A stretch of 10,077 nucleotides of DNA, taken from positions 1 to 10,077 of the forward strand of contig JANWYL010000030.1 in the NCBI GenBank assembly GCA_025056955.1. Direction: 5' to 3'. Origin of the DNA: Sandaracinaceae bacterium. GTDB taxonomy: Bacteria; Myxococcota_A; Polyangia; Polyangiales; Sandaracinaceae. The notes under the pieces were generated by a model. The model saw only the letters and a list, made by a program, of their open reading frames with translations. It was not told the DNA's origin and did no database searches. Below, in pieces: positions 1 to 6,214 of this stretch (position 1 is its first letter; each line of letters begins with the position of its first letter). The position numbers were made by a program, and so were the translations under genes.

Positions 1-1
1 A

Positions 2-2308
2 ATTGCGGCAATTGCTCTTTTCGTGGTGGATCAAGTGGCCTCAAGGAGAGGCTTTTCGCTCCCTCCAAAAAGCATCGTTTTTGCTTTCGGGATCGGGATC
101 ACGTGGACGGTCATCCAGTCGATCCCTCTTCCATGCTCGGTGGTGCGTCAATTCGCTCCTCAAACGGCGATCCATGCAGAGCGGAGCGCTGAGGCGATCG
201 GAGCGGAAGCCCAATGTGCGATATCCCAAGACCCGGGAAGGACTCGGGAGGAGATCATTAAGGGGCTAGCCCTTTTTTGCTTTTTCGTGATGGCCTCGTT
301 GCTTGGAGGATTTACCGATGACGATGGCTACGAAATCGTCGGAGGGGCCTGTTTTGCGCTTGCGCTTTCTGCGATTGGGCACGCCCTGCTCGATGCCCAA
401 GCGGTTTGGGGGATTTATTTTCCTCGTTCTGGGCAAGCCACATGGGGCCCCTTTGTCAATCCAAACCACTTGGGAGGCCTTATGGCCCTTGGCGCTCCTA
501 CCGCTTTCGGCTTGGCCTTGCGGCGTTTCAGAAGCGAGCAGAGGGCCTTTTGGGCTGTGGCGGGAGCAACGATGCTTGCCGTGCTTGCATTTTCCAGATC
601 CCGCGGCGCGATTGCCGCTGGGCTTTCGGGCCTCGCTTTGCTGGGCTGGACGGCCGCACGGCTTCGCAACCCTGCTCACAAAAGAGAGCAGCCTCGCTTT
701 TTTGAGAACCCGCTTGTGTTGACAATGGTGTTTGTTTCTGGGGGGGCGGTGGTTATGGGAGTCACAGCTGGCTTGGATGAGATTTCTCGCGAATTCGAAA
801 GTGCTGACCTAAAAAAAATTGAGCTCATTATCGATGCGCTCAAGGAAGCATGGAATGCTCCTTGGACAGGGCTCGGGCGAGGAGCGTTTGGGGTGGCTTA
901 TTTGGAACATGTTCAAGAAGGGGTCGTGCGCTTTGAGTACGCAGAAAATTTTGTGGCCCAATGGTTAAGCGAATGGGGATTGCCGGTGGGAGGAATCGTG
1001 ATCGTGCTCCTAGGTCGCGGCCTCATCGAGTCCATAAAAGGCGTGCGGCGAATGGCATCGGCGGGGGCGGCAGCAGGTCTTCTCGCCTACATCGTCCAAA
1101 ACCTCGTCGATTTCGGGATGGAAAGCCTTGGGAGTGCTTCGGTAGCAGCCGCTCTCCTCGGATCGCTGAGCACGCGATCCAGGCGTCGTCAGGAGCAGAC
1201 GATTTCGCCTCGCCTTGGCCGATGGCCATCTGCGCTCTCTCTGATCACCCTTATTGCAGTAACGGCTTTGGGGGCATCGGTGGTCAAGGCGCGGGTTGAA
1301 AACTTGGAGGATCGGCTCATGGCAGAGATTCAAGGGGGACGCCGCTGGGTGTGGGAAGAGGTGCTTCGGGAAGGGGTTCTCGCCCATCCTCGCCAACCTT
1401 CATTGTTTCTGTGGGGAGCGGTGGGGCGAGCCAGAGAGGGGGACCTTTCTGTCTTTCGATTGCTCAATCGAGCGATGGAGTTGGCCCCAAGCTGGGCTGG
1501 TCCTCACCTTCTGGCCTCTCAGATTCTCGAAAATTTGGGGAAAAGCGACCAAGCGATACTTGAGATGAGAGAAGCGCTCGAACGCTCCCCCTTCGTGGCG
1601 GGTCAAGCCTGCCGCCTTCTGGCATTGCATCCTTCAGCCGAAAACCTCATGCGGATGGCCCCTCGGAATAAAAACCGAAAAGAGCTCATCGTTGCGCTGA
1701 TCACTTGCTTGCCCCTCGACTTTCCAGGTGCCGAAGAGAGCGACCGCAAGCTCATTGAACAAAATCCCGGATTGGTTGAGCCTTATCTGCGCTTGGCGGA
1801 GCGGGCGCTGCGTCGAAAAGAAGTCCGAAAAGCGTTCGAGATCCTTCCAAAGGCCAAGCCAGATGAAGATCCTCGGATCACTTTGCTTCGTGCCCGAGCT
1901 GCGTTTGCTGACGGAAACCTTGCCTTGGCCACATCGGAGGTCAAAAAAGCGGAAGAAAGGCTTGAAGATCCGTGGCCTGCCGTTGAATTGAGGGCACGGA
2001 TTGCAGCGGCTTCGGGAAATTGGGAGGCAATGCGCGATGCAGTGAGCGATCTCCGTGGGCTTGCTGGTTCAAGGGTCGATCGCTTGGCAGAAGCAGACGT
2101 TTTGCTTGGACAAATGGAAGCGCAAGGAGGAAATTACGGAAGGGCGCTTGCTGCTTTCGAAAGCGCTTGGCGCTCTTTTGAGCGGATTGATGCTTTGGTC
2201 GAGGTTGCGCGCTTGGCCGAGCGTTTTGGAGACAAGGAGAGGCTTAAAGCAGCTGAGGGTACCCTATGTGCCAGGGGAATCCAGGAATACTGCGAAAAGC
2301 AAGAATAG
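2..2308 (+). CDS. O-antigen ligase/polymerase-like membrane protein with C-terminal TPR repeats (5' end outside window)
   Basis: Probable inner-membrane enzyme of surface polysaccharide synthesis, of the WaaL/Wzy (O-antigen ligase) superfamily, which joins or polymerises undecaprenyl-linked glycans on the periplasmic side. The frame is open to the window edge and reads hydrophobic residues (IAAIALF) before the first possible GTG at 23, so the gene is 5'-truncated by the window. Numbering from that GTG, about 11 hydrophobic segments lie between residues 17 and 421. Superfamily signatures are FVNPNHLGG (144-152), SRSRGA (191-196), GLGRGAFG (283-290) and the loop YAENFVAQWLSEWGLP (306-321). Residues about 440-761 are soluble and helical with TPR-like repeats, e.g. 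LNRAMELAPSWAGPHLLASQ (481-500) and an A/L-rich helix pair after it. Oddity: the HN motif usual in the last loop reads EN here. Ligase and polymerase cannot be told apart from sequence, and the glycan is unknown. The wecA-like gene follows on the same strand. Confidence 0.85.
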   Translation: MAAIALFVVDQVASRRGFSLPPKSIVFAFGIGITWTVIQSIPLPCSVVRQFAPQTAIHAERSAEAIGAEAQCAISQDPGRTREEIIKGLALFCFFVMASLLGGFTDDDGYEIVGGACFALALSAIGHALLDAQAVWGIYFPRSGQATWGPFVNPNHLGGLMALGAPTAFGLALRRFRSEQRAFWAVAGATMLAVLAFSRSRGAIAAGLSGLALLGWTAARLRNPAHKREQPRFFENPLVLTMVFVSGGAVVMGVTAGLDEISREFESADLKKIELIIDALKEAWNAPWTGLGRGAFGVAYLEHVQEGVVRFEYAENFVAQWLSEWGLPVGGIVIVLLGRGLIESIKGVRRMASAGAAAGLLAYIVQNLVDFGMESLGSASVAAALLGSLSTRSRRRQEQTISPRLGRWPSALSLITLIAVTALGASVVKARVENLEDRLMAEIQGGRRWVWEEVLREGVLAHPRQPSLFLWGAVGRAREGDLSVFRLLNRAMELAPSWAGPHLLASQILENLGKSDQAILEMREALERSPFVAGQACRLLALHPSAENLMRMAPRNKNRKELIVALITCLPLDFPGAEESDRKLIEQNPGLVEPYLRLAERALRRKEVRKAFEILPKAKPDEDPRITLLRARAAFADGNLALATSEVKKAEERLEDPWPAVELRARIAAASGNWEAMRDAVSDLRGLAGSRVDRLAEADVLLGQMEAQGGNYGRALAAFESAWRSFERIDALVEVARLAERFGDKERLKAAEGTLCARGIQEYCEKQE

Positions 2309-2366
2309 GTTTGCTCGACGAATTCCAACTCAGGGGCATAAGGAGCCTTTATTGATTCGAGCAAAC
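2309..2366. repeat. 10-bp perfect inverted repeat between ligase-like gene and wecA-like gene
   Basis: GTTTGCTCGA at 2309-2318 is exactly complementary to TCGAGCAAAC at 2357-2366, with a 38-nt interval that itself holds the short complement AAGG/CCTT. The left arm begins immediately after the TAG stop of the ligase-like gene. There is no T-run after the right arm, so it is not a standard intrinsic terminator. It could be an mRNA structure protecting the 3' end, an attenuator, an operator, or chance. Confidence 0.5.
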
Positions 2367-2433
2367 GCTTGGGACATGAGTTGCAACGAATTGCTGAGGA
2401 AAATGGGCTTGTTTGTGACTCGAAGGGACGCGC

Positions 2434-2439
2434 GGAGGT
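2434..2439 (+). promoter_or_regulatory. Strong Shine-Dalgarno site that fixes the wecA-like start
   Basis: GGAGGT lies 7 nt before the ATG at 2447. A longer in-frame start exists at 2369, but it would add 26 polar residues before the first membrane helix and has no such site. The site therefore decides the start at 2447. Confidence 0.8.
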
Positions 2440-2446
2440 CACTGCG

Positions 2447-3964
2447 ATGAGGGCATCGATTGGTGCTTTGATCGTTGCGTTGGTGGTAACAGTTGGCCTC
2501 ACTCCTCTCGTCCGGTGGGCTGCACGTCAGCTTGGAGCGATTGATGTACCCGGTGGCCGCCGTGTTCATGAGCGCGAGATCCCGCGGATGGGTGGCATTG
2601 CCGTGGTTTTTGGCTTTTTTGCACCTCTTATTCTTTTGGCTTTCACCGAGAGCAGTATCGCCGCAACTTTTTATGCGAGCCCTTTGCGTGTCGTGGGGTT
2701 GGGAGTTGGGGGAATCCTCATGGCCTTGCTTGGTGCTTGGGATGATATCCGGAGTGTTGGGGCCAAAAAGAAACTCTTTGTGCAGTTTGTCGCTGCCGTG
2801 ATCGCATGGCTCTGCGGATTTCGAATGGAGCACCTGACATTGCCCTTTGTTGGCCTTGTGGACTTGGGCATTTTTGGTTTTTTCTTCACGTTGATATGGA
2901 TTGTTGGCGTGATTAACGCCATAAACCTCATCGATGGCCTCGATGGGCTTGCGGCAGGCATTTCTTTCTTTGTGTGCCTTACAAACTTTATTGTGGCCAC
3001 GATCAACAATAACCCCCTCGTGATGCTCCTTTCGGCAGGGATGGGGGGGGCGCTTTTGGGTTTTCTTCTGTACAATTTTAATCCCGCAACGATTTTTCTT
3101 GGCGATTCAGGAAGCATGTTTATCGGTTTTGTGCTCGCCACCACCTCAATGATGGGGGCTTCAATCCAGGGGTCGACGACGGTGGCGATTCTCGTCCCCC
3201 TGATCTCGCTGGGGATTCCAATCATCGACACCCTGTTTGCAATGGTGCGTCGGATTGTCGAAAGAAGGTCAATCTTTTCGGCCGATCGCGGCCATATCCA
3301 CCACCGCCTGCTCGACCTTGGGTTTACGCATCGCCGTGCTGTGCTCGTGTTGTATGCCCTTTCGATCTTTTTCACTGGAGCTGCAATCGTCGTGGCCCTT
3401 GGCAGAAATTGGCAGGTGGGAGCAGCGCTGACAGTGCTTACGGCTTTGATGATTGGAATTGTGCGCTTTGTCGGATACTTCGAGTACCTCCAACTCCGGA
3501 GAAGGCAAAAGCAGCACATTCATTCGAGGGCAACTGAAAGGCTAAGGGTCGCAGTTCCCGAGCTCATCCGAAAAATGGAAGAGGCTGAACCAGAGGAACT
3601 GCCTGAGATTTTTCAAGCCTTTGCAAAAAATGCAGAGCTGCTTTCAATGTCAATTGTTCCAAGTGGCGAAAGCGATGTTCTCTGCATCGAGCCTTTTGAG
3701 TGGAATGCCAGCGAAAAATACCCAATCGGAGCCCGCGAAAAGGTGAAGGCTTCTTTCCCTATTCCTTCTGCCCGAGCAAAGCTTAAGTGCAGTTGGCTAA
3801 GCGACGATGGAGAAGTTTCACCTCAAGCAGACATTCTCCTTCAGCTTGTGGCCGACGCGATTGATCGCTTTGCTGCTGCACGGCTTCTCCCACGCCAAAG
3901 CCGCTCACCCGCCCCCCTTGGGTCAAAACCCCTCGTCGCACAGGCCTCGCTTTCTGACCGATAG
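2447..3964 (+). CDS. wecA: WecA/TagO-like undecaprenyl-phosphate sugar-1-phosphate transferase with cytoplasmic C-terminal extension
   Basis: Integral-membrane enzyme that moves a sugar-1-phosphate (GlcNAc-1-P in characterised WecA) from UDP-sugar to undecaprenyl phosphate, the first step of many lipid-linked surface glycans. The 505-aa product starts directly with a membrane helix (4-22). Family motifs in order: DVPGGRRVHEREIPRMGG (33-50), the Mg-binding DD pair (99-100) followed by K residues at 107-109, NAINLIDGLDGLAAG (157-171), FLGDSGS (217-223) and RGHIHHRLLDLGF (281-293). HIHH is typical of the WecA/TagO branch rather than MraY. Helices end near residue 348. The remaining ~155 residues are charged and soluble, longer than the usual 320-380-aa enzyme, with no domain I can name. 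The gene follows the ligase-like gene by 138 bp on the same strand and runs tail-to-tail into two tRNA genes. The symbol marks the family; the donor sugar is not proven. Confidence 0.9.
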   Translation: MRASIGALIVALVVTVGLTPLVRWAARQLGAIDVPGGRRVHEREIPRMGGIAVVFGFFAPLILLAFTESSIAATFYASPLRVVGLGVGGILMALLGAWDDIRSVGAKKKLFVQFVAAVIAWLCGFRMEHLTLPFVGLVDLGIFGFFFTLIWIVGVINAINLIDGLDGLAAGISFFVCLTNFIVATINNNPLVMLLSAGMGGALLGFLLYNFNPATIFLGDSGSMFIGFVLATTSMMGASIQGSTTVAILVPLISLGIPIIDTLFAMVRRIVERRSIFSADRGHIHHRLLDLGFTHRRAVLVLYALSIFFTGAAIVVALGRNWQVGAALTVLTALMIGIVRFVGYFEYLQLRRRQKQHIHSRATERLRVAVPELIRKMEEAEPEELPEIFQAFAKNAELLSMSIVPSGESDVLCIEPFEWNASEKYPIGAREKVKASFPIPSARAKLKCSWLSDDGEVSPQADILLQLVADAIDRFAAARLLPRQSRSPAPLGSKPLVAQASLSDR

Positions 3965-3969
3965 GTGAC

Positions 3970-4042
3970 CGTCCCCAGAGGGATTCGAACCCTCGTTGCC
4001 ACCGTGAAAGGGTGGAGTCCTAGGCCTCTAGACGATGGGGAC
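3970..4042 (-). tRNA. tRNA-Glu (anticodon TTC)
   Basis: The minus strand folds as a full cloverleaf. The 7-bp acceptor is GTCCCCA/TGGGGAC with discriminator G. The anticodon arm is CCACC-CTTTCAC-GGTGG with anticodon TTC, and the T arm contains GGTTCGAATCC. It closely resembles known bacterial tRNA-Glu(UUC). The 3' CCA is not encoded (the next bases are GTC), so it must be added by nucleotidyltransferase. It lies 2 nt downstream of tRNA-Lys, and its 3' end is 5 bp from the opposing stop codon of the wecA-like gene. Confidence 0.97.
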
Positions 4043-4044
4043 CT

Positions 4045-4117
4045 TGAGCCGTGAGGGAATCGAACCCTCGACCGACGGGTTAAAAGCCCGCTGCTCTACC
4101 AACTGAGCTAACGGCTC
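4045..4117 (-). tRNA. tRNA-Lys (anticodon TTT)
   Basis: Minus-strand cloverleaf. The 7-bp acceptor is GAGCCGT/ACGGCTC with discriminator A. The D arm is TAGCTCAGTTGGTAGAGCA, the anticodon arm is GCGGG-CTTTTAA-CCCGT with anticodon TTT, and the T arm contains GGTTCGATTCC. Matches the bacterial tRNA-Lys(UUU) pattern. CCA is not encoded. It is the upstream member of a two-tRNA cluster and lies 86 bp after the plsC stop on the same strand. I see no good promoter in that gap, so read-through from plsC is possible. Confidence 0.97.
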
Positions 4118-4203
4118 GACCTGCACTTGGGAGCTTTGTCAATTCATGCGCAAGCGGTGCTTATGTTTCACAAAGCGATGCGAAGTGCAAGTGAAAAATG
4201 AGC

Positions 4204-4944
4204 CTAATCTTTGACCAGTTCAGAAGAGCTCATTTTGCAGGGAAGGCCAGTGAGGGAAGCGATGATCCGGCGACTTCTGTGGAGGAGCTCGTCGATGGGC
4301 TGTTCTGCGACTTCTTTGGCAGAAATCGCCGGTCCAATTCTCACTTGCACTTTTCCACCTCTAGGAGCCCACGCATCGCGAGGCCATGCCTCAAGGGAGC
4401 CGACAATGCCGATCGGTTGAATGGCTGCACCCGCTTGCTTGGCCAAGTGAAAAGCGCCCTTTTTGAAATGCCCAATCTCTGGGCGCCTTGCCCGTGTTCC
4501 CTCTGGAAAAACGAGAAGGGGGCTTCCTGCCCGAAGCTGGCGGGCCGCTTGGGCGATGGCTTCGGTGGCCTGGGTATGGTGCTGCCGATCGATAAAAATA
4601 TCGCCTCGCCTTCGCATGACTTCGCCGAAAAGAGGCAAGCGACCAAGCTCTTGCTTGGCCAAAAACACAGGGATTTCTGGGAGAACGAGGAAAAGCGCAA
4701 CCACATCGACATAACTTTGGTGGTTGGCGATCAGAACGAGGCGCTCCCCACGGATGTAGTGCTCAAGCCCTTCCACCTCGACCTCGATTCCCCAAAACCA
4801 CTCGAGAACCCTTGCCCAACGGAGGATGTGGCGCGCGAGTTCTTCTTCGTTTTCACCAAGAAGCTGACCCATCAAGGCCAAGGCCGAAGCCCAGGCAGTC
4901 CATCCGTAAGTCACAAGAGCTCGGTCGATACCTGTCCATTTCAT
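4204..4944 (-). CDS. plsC: 1-acyl-sn-glycerol-3-phosphate acyltransferase (PlsC/LPLAT family)
   Basis: Transfers an acyl chain from acyl-ACP or acyl-CoA to lysophosphatidate to give phosphatidate, the precursor of membrane phospholipids; acts at the inner membrane. With the ATG at 4944 the product is 246 aa, normal for the family. It has one N-terminal hydrophobic helix (about 10-28) and the four acyltransferase blocks: NHQSYVD (74-80, catalytic His75 and Asp80), KQELGRLPLFGEVMRRRGDIFIDR (97-120), VFPEGTRAR (145-153) and IQPIGIVGS (175-183). The frame stays open to ATGs at 4998 and 5124, but those add basic residues unlike the family and overlap the divergent gene. No start has a convincing Shine-Dalgarno site, so the 5' end is uncertain. 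Two tRNAs follow on the same strand. Substrate preference within the LPLAT family cannot be read from the sequence. Confidence 0.88.
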   Translation of the reverse strand: MKWTGIDRALVTYGWTAWASALALMGQLLGENEEELARHILRWARVLEWFWGIEVEVEGLEHYIRGERLVLIANHQSYVDVVALFLVLPEIPVFLAKQELGRLPLFGEVMRRRGDIFIDRQHHTQATEAIAQAARQLRAGSPLLVFPEGTRARRPEIGHFKKGAFHLAKQAGAAIQPIGIVGSLEAWPRDAWAPRGGKVQVRIGPAISAKEVAEQPIDELLHRSRRIIASLTGLPCKMSSSELVKD

Positions 4945-4959
4945 TGCAATCAAGCTAGC

Positions 4960-5766
4960 ATGCCCATGGTGCTTTCGGCGAATCCAAGCAGTGGCCATGG
5001 GCTTTGGAAGCAAAAGATCAGTCTGGAAAAAAAGGGATGGGCTTTTCCACTTCTGGTGTTGCTGTCGCTGAGTGGGCAAGAACGCTCGCTTCACGCGCAA
5101 GTTGCCGAGCAGGCAGAACCACAAAGCAACACGGAACCTTCGCGTGAGCTTTTGGCTTCTCCCCCTAGGAATCCGCTCGATCGCATCGCCCTCGTGCTTG
5201 TTGGAGACTCAAACCCTGAAAGCCGTGCCTTCGCCCGAGAAATTGTGGAAATCCTCAAGGCCACCTACGCCTTTCCGGCCGATGAGTTGCTCGGTGCTTT
5301 GATCGGTGAAGACGGGATTCCAAGCGCAACCCGAGACCGCCAAAACCTTGGATCCAGTGAAAGCGAAGACATCCCCATCCTTGGTCGACTCGGCGACCGC
5401 AGCCAGGTTCCTCTTCTTTTGGTTCTTCGCATGCGAGAAGGAAAGTGGGAGCTCCTCGGATTTGATGTGCAGCGTCGATCTTTTTACGAGGGCAGCCTGC
5501 ATGTTGAAAAGCCCATCGATCCGATGGCGATTCGCCGCTTCGTCCGATCACGGCTTCGCGCCTCCCTTCATGCAATGCCCCCTTCTGAAACCCTTCCCGC
5601 TTCCCCAGCACCCCCTTCTGACGACATGGGGCTTTGGCTTGAGCGGAATTGGCCTTTCATCTTGATTGGAGCTGCTTTTGGTGCTTTTTTTGCCGCTTTT
5701 GTCGCGCTAAGCCCTCCTTCCGATTCTCCACCGATCTTGCGCGTCCGCCTTGGAGGCGAGCCTTGA
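4960..5766 (+). CDS. Unrecognised envelope protein: N-terminal signal sequence, alpha/beta middle, C-terminal membrane helix
   Basis: No family recognised. The product is about 268 aa from ATG 4960 (266 from ATG 4966; no start has a clear ribosome site). A basic stretch (WKQK, EKK at 16-25) is followed by the hydrophobic core AFPLLVLLSLSG (28-39) and a possible cleavage after SLHA (43-46), then a P/Q/S/E-rich linker. Residues 72-205 look globular: LDRIALVLVGDSNPESRAF opens with a beta strand and helix, a second strand is VPLLLVLRMR (150-159), then KWELLGFDVQRRSFYEG (162-178), then a helix rich in Arg (190-205). A Pro/Ser linker leads to the helix WPFILIGAAFGAFFAAFVAL (231-250) and a short tail. 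This suggests an export signal plus a C-terminal anchor. It is divergent from plsC and upstream of cls, so an envelope role is inferred, not shown. Signal-plus-anchor layout and protein-like composition argue that it is real despite the overlapping antisense frame upstream. Confidence 0.7.
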   Translation: MPMVLSANPSSGHGLWKQKISLEKKGWAFPLLVLLSLSGQERSLHAQVAEQAEPQSNTEPSRELLASPPRNPLDRIALVLVGDSNPESRAFAREIVEILKATYAFPADELLGALIGEDGIPSATRDRQNLGSSESEDIPILGRLGDRSQVPLLLVLRMREGKWELLGFDVQRRSFYEGSLHVEKPIDPMAIRRFVRSRLRASLHAMPPSETLPASPAPPSDDMGLWLERNWPFILIGAAFGAFFAAFVALSPPSDSPPILRVRLGGEP

Positions 5767-5917
5767 AATGAGGCGGGTTTCAATGAGGGCCAGTGCTTTG
5801 CTTCCCATGGGCCGAACTCCCCTTTGACCTCTTCTTGGATGATTACGAAAGGCGCAGAAAAAGAAATATTGAAAAGCCATAGAAATTTCCTTCTAATCCA
5901 AAAAGATCAATCGCAAT

Positions 5918-5946
5918 TTGGAACTTTTTGTAAACGCAGTTATTCT
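5918..5946 (+). promoter_or_regulatory. Possible sigma70-like promoter
   Basis: TTGGAA (5918-5923) and TATTCT (5941-5946) each match four of six consensus bases and are separated by exactly 17 nt, in AT-rich DNA. It would give a leader of roughly 260 nt before cls. AT-rich DNA yields such matches often, so this is weak support. Confidence 0.25.
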
Positions 5947-6062
5947 CCCTTCTTCCTCTATGAAAATCGATAGCCCATGATGATGAAGAGATCTTTTGTC
6001 CTCCTCATATGATTCGGCCATAAGAGCAAAAATCTCCTGCAATTGGCTTTTTGAACATGCAC

Positions 6063-6078
6063 TTTGAAAACATTCAAA
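6063..6078. repeat. TTTGAA-AACA-TTCAAA dyad within a cluster of half-sites
   Basis: Perfect 6-bp arms with a 4-nt centre. Further copies of the half-site lie at 6050-6055 (TTTGAA) and 6103-6108 (TTCAAA). Could be an operator for a regulator of cls, or a product of AT-rich composition. Confidence 0.3.
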
Positions 6079-6141
6079 AGCCTCAAAAGCTTTTTCTCAG
6101 GTTTCAAAGCAGAAAAATCAGGAACCCCAAAAACTCGCACG

Positions 6142-6159
6142 TCAAGCATGGCTGCTTGA
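6142..6159 (+). repeat. Short perfect hairpin 56 nt before the cls start
   Basis: TCAAGCA and TGCTTGA pair over 7 bp around the tetraloop TGGC. There is no T-run after it, so it is not an intrinsic terminator. If transcribed it would sit in the cls 5' leader. Confidence 0.4.
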
Positions 6160-6214
6160 AATGATTGATTTAGATTGAGCTTGTGTTCCTCCAATATCCT
6201 GGCTGGATTGAAGA

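Larger units (their letters stand above)
5767..6214. other. 448-bp AT-rich intergenic region before cls
   Basis: No convincing gene. G+C falls to about one third in places (19 of 60 bases over 5881-5940), well below the flanking genes. It contains a possible sigma70-type promoter (5918-5946), four TTTGAA/TTCAAA half-sites between 6050 and 6108, and a 7-bp hairpin at 6142-6159. Short frames exist: 44 codons at 5839-5973 (+) and 92 codons at 5958-6236 (-, TTG start). Neither has a ribosome site or recognisable protein pattern. The segment may be a long regulatory leader for cls or a decayed insert. Confidence 0.6.

Noticed and set aside
2369..2446. 26-residue N-terminal extension of the WecA-like protein.
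   Set aside because: The strong GGAGGT and the membrane helix at the very start both favour ATG 2447.
2671..3519. 282-codon minus-strand frame inside the WecA-like gene.
   Set aside because: Antisense shadow: the plus strand carries every catalytic motif of the transferase and the minus frame resembles nothing.
4137..4142. Perfect TTGACA on the minus strand before tRNA-Lys, suggesting a promoter.
   Set aside because: It ends only 19 bp from the mature tRNA 5' end; a -10 box at normal spacing would fall at the tRNA start and reads TCGAGC.
4198..4959. Plus-strand frame open across the whole of plsC in continuity with the unknown gene (522 codons from 4198).
   Set aside because: The part opposite plsC has no coherent protein pattern, while the minus strand carries all four acyltransferase blocks. 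Only the part from about 4960 looks like protein.
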